This document shows positions 59,811-64,000 of a stretch of DNA of 64,000 nucleotides, piece after piece. The notes beneath the pieces were generated by a model. It was not told the origin of the DNA. It saw nothing but the letters and a program-made list of their open reading frames with translations, and did not search any database. Source of the stretch: Dermanyssus gallinae (lineage: Eukaryota; Arthropoda; Arachnida; Mesostigmata; Dermanyssidae); NCBI GenBank assembly GCA_003439945.1, contig QVRM01006455.1, forward strand, positions 1 to 64,000, given 5' to 3'. The position numbers were made by a program, and so were the translations under genes. The stretch's first letter is position 1. Each line of letters opens with the position of its first letter.

Positions 59811-60097
59811 GGCGGCGTGGTCTAGGGAACTAGTGCGCTAGTCTTGATTGTCATTTACCGGGGTGTCGCCGGTTCGATCCCTGAAGTTGATATAATTTTC
59901 CTTAAGCGATGCTCATTGAGAATAGATGATACACCATATCACCGAGAGTTAGCGGGCGTGTTGCCAAAAGGACTGTTAGGGAAATCCTAGATATCTCAAC
60001 ATGTCCGGCTCTCGGTGCCATTGAAGATATACCACATGGTGAGTTTCAAGCCCGTAGGGGACGGAGGATGGTCTAGAATTAAAAACAATCTCCTTAG
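59811..60097 (+). mobile_element. tRNA-derived SINE, full length
   Basis: Best-preserved copy of the 5282 family: ggcggcgtggtctagggaac (A box) and gccggttcgatccctg (intact B box), body gcgatgctcattgagaatag, end tctagaattaaaaacaatct. Confidence 0.8.
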
Positions 60098-60169
60098 AAA
60101 AACGTTTTTAAATTTAAACATCGAGTTGTACTAGTTTCATGATAAAAGCGAGAAAGAGTTACTGGCTAA

Positions 60170-60795
60170 TTGGGGATTCGTATGATTCGAGCTCCTCGAA
60201 GTTTCGACCTTCTCCACCTCTTCGCTGATTGGTCGGCGAGAGATGAGAGAGTCATGTTGTCGGCTGCTTCCTATTGTGACGAAGTTTCACTTCCTCTGGC
60301 CAGTACGACGATAGACCAGCCACCCACAACACCGCATGTGCATAACGGCGCAATTCAAATCTACTTCAACGGACCACGACCAGCGGCCACAGCGTCCAAC
60401 GTTCACCGACCGACACATCTCAACCAACCACAGCCTTTCGCGCCGAAACACCAACGACATCCGCCGTCCAAAACGATCATCGGTCGACACCTGGAGAGGG
60501 TCGACCTATGATCGGCAATCTAAGTCAGACCTAAATTAACCTGTATTCGTATACGAAACAAACACAAACCACTGTAAATTTCGATCGATTTGAGAGCGGG
60601 TTCTGAGACTCTTTTGGGTGCTCGATGCGACGCCGTACTGCGTTGAGAGTGGACCTTGTAGTTTGATTGTTGCCACACTGAGTACTGCATGAATGAATTA
60701 ATTTGTTTTTGAGTTTACTTACACGTCTTATTTATTGCACTCGTTAGCACCAAGCTCCAGCACAAGCACATCGCTTGTTCGGAGCCCCTTACAAT
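60170..60795 (+). repeat. possible solo LTR with a proline/histidine-rich open frame
   Basis: A 113-codon frame (60170-60511) is open, but its Pro/His/Gln/Thr-rich wording (NQPQPFAPKHQRHPP) suggests LTR or leader sequence rather than a gene. The stretch ends with the repeat shared with 58085-58155. The LTR reading is an inference. Confidence 0.3.
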
Positions 60796-61090
60796 GTATA
60801 ACTTATTTATATAGTATAATATATTATAATATACTGTATAAATATCATGATATTATTTTCATTTAATGACTACGCGTTGCGATGTAAATAAGTATGGTTT
60901 GTATTACTTGTATACTACATTTAACCAGATACACGAGTTTCGACATAATGTTCTCTAAGGTTGCATTTGAATTTAAGCAGATAATATTTCTGTCTGACGG
61001 AGACCGGTACTTTATTCCCGTAGGAGAGATGTCGATGTTTCTGATCGATAGCTCGTCTGGGTGAAGTTGGGGTGTCATAAAATAAGCAGG

Positions 61091-61437
61091 TCAGTTGTGT
61101 GGTCTAGGGGACTAGTGCGCTAGTCATGGTTAATCATGACTGGTTAACACCCCGTTAACCATGACTGGTTAACACCCCGTTAACCATGACTGTCGCCGGT
61201 CCCATTTTCGACGTTGATCGAATTTTCTCTGAACAATGCTTATTGAGAATATATAATTAACTATATACCGCGGAGAGTCAGCGGTCATACTGCTGCCACA
61301 AGGACTATTGGGGAAGCTCTAGGTATCTCAACGTGTCCGGCCCTCGGTGCATTGAAGATGTGCCACACGACGGTTCCAAGATCGCAGGGGATCGCAGGGG
61401 AAAATGGTCAAGAATTAAAAACAACCTCCTTAAGAAG
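61091..61437 (+). mobile_element. tRNA-derived SINE with expanded head
   Basis: Same family as 5282 and 59811 (gtggtctaggggactagtgc; body gctcta-ggtatctcaacgtgtc; end agaattaaaaacaacctcct). Between the A box and B-box region it carries extra repeats (61125-61192), and the B box is damaged (gccggtccca). A 10-bp direct repeat, atcgcagggg x2, is at 61381-61400. Confidence 0.75.
61135..61192. repeat. 25-bp tandem repeat with palindromes
   Basis: Units 61135-61159 and 61160-61184 (catgactggttaacaccccg plus ttaac), with a partial third. At each unit boundary gttaacca-tgac-tggttaac forms a perfect 8-bp hairpin. Confidence 0.9.
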
Positions 61438-61448
61438 GGTTTGTCATT

Positions 61449-61763
61449 CTAAAGTTGTTTCCCCTTGTAGATATGGTTGTTGTTGCTGATGTTGCATCCA
61501 AATCCAGCAGATCTAAATGCAGTCCAAGGGAATGTACGCTTCATTTCAACTAGGAAGGGGTATAAACGTTTTAGAAACGCCAGATTGCCTACATGTTTGT
61601 AGTGCGATTGCATTGAGTCCAGTCGCATCCAGAGGCCCAGAGATGCTCTCAGTGCTCGTTTGTGGAGTCGGTAAAGTGACTCGATAAGGCGCATCTGAGT
61701 CAAACTCCAGGCTTCTATAGCGTAAGTCAGGTAACTATGGACATAGGCAAAATACATCGCCAT
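61449..61763 (-). mobile_element. LINE RT C-terminal fragment, minus strand
   Basis: Open for 104 codons: MAMYFAYVHSYLTYAIEAWS followed by LIESLYRLHKRALRASLG. This is the region after the RT palm of jockey/CR1-type LINEs, where a YxxLxxPHLxYxIxxWG-like motif precedes LQKKALR-like residues. Nothing of the palm is present. Confidence 0.55.
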
Positions 61764-61844
61764 CAGGAAGTTCTGGGGAAGAATTCCTCGAAAGCGAATA
61801 ATTCAGAAGGAGTGGTATAGTGTCCACGACCACCATGACTAGCT

Positions 61845-62120
61845 GGCGACCGTTACGAGTTCGCTATTCTCTCGCTCAAGCAACACACGTCCTCTGCGTG
61901 GCTCGCATCAACGACTACTGACTCGTTTATTCTCACGTCTTCTTATATACTCACAGATTGCCCGCGCGTTTAGTGACTTCCCGCGTCTTCGCTAATAGGA
62001 TGTCTAATAGGATGGCGGCATCTTCTATTTGGCGCCGTGTATTTCGCTTGCTTCGGCATTGCCGCCAACCGACGCTGTCTATGCCCGCGCTGCTCAACGC
62101 ACACTGCTATCCTACACATA
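61845..62120 (-). mobile_element. solo LTR fragment
   Basis: Third copy of the 15222 repeat: accgttacgagttcgctatt, ttagtgacttcccgcgtctt, catcttctatttggcgccgt and cgacgctgtctatgcccgcg. A short duplication (ctaataggatgtctaatagg) is inserted near 61992. Confidence 0.5.
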
Positions 62121-63263
62121 CGTCTCTATGGCGATTATTTGGACGATGAACTGCGGGATACCCGCTTTCCGGGTAGTTCGAGCAACACCTTCTGGCAGAT
62201 GTGAGATACGGAGACGTCCCATACAATGAGGCGACCTCTCTTCAAGAGGTTAGCGTTTTAGCATCCGACCGTGACCCGCTATTGACGCTAAGGCCGAGCG
62301 GTTCTTCCACGGCCGGTACCTGTGTACGACGCCGTTTAGTGCGTAGACGTTCGGCGACTGTCCGTCCCGACAGCAGTGACACTCTTCCACCTCAAGATCG
62401 TTCCAAGGCTGATGTACGGTCTTGACAGAGACGGAGACATCTCAATCGGGCAAACTTTGACTTGTTTGAAAGGTGTTTTACAATGTACATGAGACTAGTA
62501 CTTTGCCTGTCGATGCCAATAATATGCCGCTTTGTGTACATAGTGTTAGGTAGTTTCAGGGGTGGTGGCCGGCTCTGCATCTGGCACGATGGAGCGTGTC
62601 TTCGCAGCGTGTGTTATTGTTACGGGAAACCGACACATGCAAAGATGATCGGCACAGACCACCTTCCCCAGCCGCAGAGAAAACATGATGTGTGTTATTG
62701 TATTGGGGTGTAGTTTGTCTAGCATCGCACCCGGGGTCTGCATTCATTTGTCAGTCATCGGATCAAACCAAGTTTGCAGTCTAGCCATGTCAGCCGTTAT
62801 TTGTGCCTGACATAAGAGAAAAGCTTGCTTCTGTTCCACGATAAAGCGGTCGAATTTTTCCAGACTCGAACATGAAGCCCGCTCGATCACCTATGATGTA
62901 CCTTATATTGAATAAAATAGAAAGCTCCTTTATTTATGTAACTAGAGTAAAGAAAGAATGGCCGCAGACAGGGCCTGTGTAGTCGTCCTGTTATGAATAT
63001 CCTAGCCACGCGCCAGGCGAACATATGATTAATGTGCTCCGTTCTTGCAACGCATCTGGGCACATGCATTACTTGGCTTCTGCGATTGTTCGGCCGCACT
63101 TTAAATAAATTATCAATAGGACTTGCGCCCATAAGTTGAGCAAAAACTCGTCTGTGTTTCTAAAATCCGTCTATTAAGGGTGGTAATTTAATGTCGTTCG
63201 TTTTGAGGTCACATCTTCTCTATGCTGTAGGTATAGCCGCAATCACTTTGTCAGCGACCCCCC
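62121..63263. other. no gene seen
   Basis: Several 60-80 codon frames overlap on both strands near 62200-62750 and 62890-63130; none is recognisable or supported by splice signals. Confidence 0.45.
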
Positions 63264-63305
63264 CACCCGCCCTAAGGCAGCCTGTAGGCTGCCTTAGGGC
63301 GGGTG
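63264..63305. repeat. perfect 19-bp inverted repeat, 4-nt loop
   Basis: 63264-63282 (cacccgccctaaggcagcc), loop tgta, 63287-63305 exact complement. It is GC-rich in an AT-rich setting, with no T-run after it. Confidence 0.9.
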
Positions 63306-64000
63306 CTTCGCTATAAGATTGCAATAATTATTTACAGGGAATTTGACCCCATTTTGGACGACAGCTGCAAAGCTGTGCCTGCCAAACGTTTCAGTGTGCT
63401 TTATGTTCACCAGGAATGCGCTCATTTTAACAGATTAGCCTCGGGTTGTTTCTGAAATGCATAGATTGCGGACTTATTGTGTGTTTTAAAATCCATTCGT
63501 ATCTCAGCCGGAAAATTAGCTCCTGAAAATGCCAGACTAACATTATCCGTAACCGTTACTTTTCCATCCTGGTGTTTCTGAATCGAAGGAGAACTGCTTA
63601 CTTATTCGGGAAGTGACATGAATGCCGGCTAACGACTACAGACTCAACAGAGCTGGCTATCCTCGCGGCTTTCCACGACAATAAGTAGATTTCCTCCTTT
63701 GGTAAACGTTGTTAGTGCCACAAGGCTGCTAATATATTTTACAGTGTCGTCGCTTACGGCATTGAAGTCTGTTTTCCACTGATTATTATCGGCTCAAAAT
63801 ATTACAGCATCCCTTCCATTCCTCTTGACTTGAACCACTGTAATTGCATTCTTAGCTGCTTCAGCTTTCCCGCAGCACCTATCCCAGTCAAAAATTAGAA
63901 CGTAAACATTCGAAAAAATAAGACAGGGAACGCGCTAGCCTACGTGGACATTGTGGCATCCAACCGCTCACATTCTACTGGCGGGATCACAGGCCGGAAC
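63306..64000. other. no gene seen
   Basis: Anonymous sequence to the window end. Confidence 0.45.

Noticed and set aside
60170..60511. 113-codon Pro/His-rich frame as a gene
   Set aside because: Low-complexity composition, no splice or promoter context, and adjacency to a dispersed repeat suggest LTR sequence.
61135..61192. Direct repeats that could suggest a CRISPR-like array (also 7828-8007 and 54748-54905)
   Set aside because: Repeats are contiguous without unique spacers, and the genome is eukaryotic.

Overview
This is eukaryotic, almost certainly arthropod, nuclear DNA, and a repeat-rich non-genic region. I see no operons, Shine-Dalgarno sites, rRNA genes or intact conserved cellular gene. 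The support is decayed mariner transposons (two elements plus remnants), APE-type and R1-clade non-LTR retrotransposons, a Ty3-like LTR fragment, tRNA-derived SINEs with A and B boxes, long (TA)n microsatellites, and intron/exon-style splice signals. A tick or other arachnid would fit this mixture, but the sequence alone does not prove it.

Layout. 1-1080: frameshifted mariner, running off the left edge. 1.1-7.2 kb: mostly anonymous DNA with one candidate exon, a SINE, a SINE tail and a perfect 23-bp hairpin. 7.2-11.7 kb: two copies of one R1-clade LINE lying tail to tail around a (TA)n tract; the plus copy carries an in-frame 4 x 45 bp repeat. 12.6-13.4 kb: a 5'-truncated LINE. 14.6-15.7 kb: on the minus strand a Ty3-like LTR, primer-binding-site-like sequence and gag fragment, plus a tRNA-derived SINE. 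16.2-20.6 kb: one LINE (degenerate 2A-like motif, PHD-like finger, endonuclease, RT, C-terminal CCHC-like finger) split by a mariner whose three catalytic acidic positions are all replaced.

20.64-55.94 kb is the centrepiece: seven tandem units (4418, 5415, 4871, 4608, 4600, 4946 and 5584 bp) preceded by a short left arm. Each unit holds two diverged, inverted copies of the same sequence (a plus arm and a minus arm) facing each other across a core with a transposase remnant, often a SINE, and unidentified open frames. The minus arms carry a consistent multi-exon gene model of unknown function: a TATA box, a 102/108-bp phase 0/0 exon, an exon with a hydrophobic stretch, and a 3' exon of about 127 codons that is fully open in the plus arm of unit 1 (21552-21932). 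Every assembled copy I could follow is broken somewhere. Unit junctions fall on the hexamer gcatgg. The two outermost arms share sequence absent from the six inner minus arms, so the array looks like internal amplification of one ancestral palindrome.

55.94-64 kb: a decayed LINE fragment, solo-LTR fragments, two full SINEs (one with a palindromic 25-bp expansion in its tRNA-like head), a minus-strand RT tail, and a perfect 19-bp hairpin. Most parts are independent mobile-element remains; the only candidate cellular function is the gene duplicated in the array arms.
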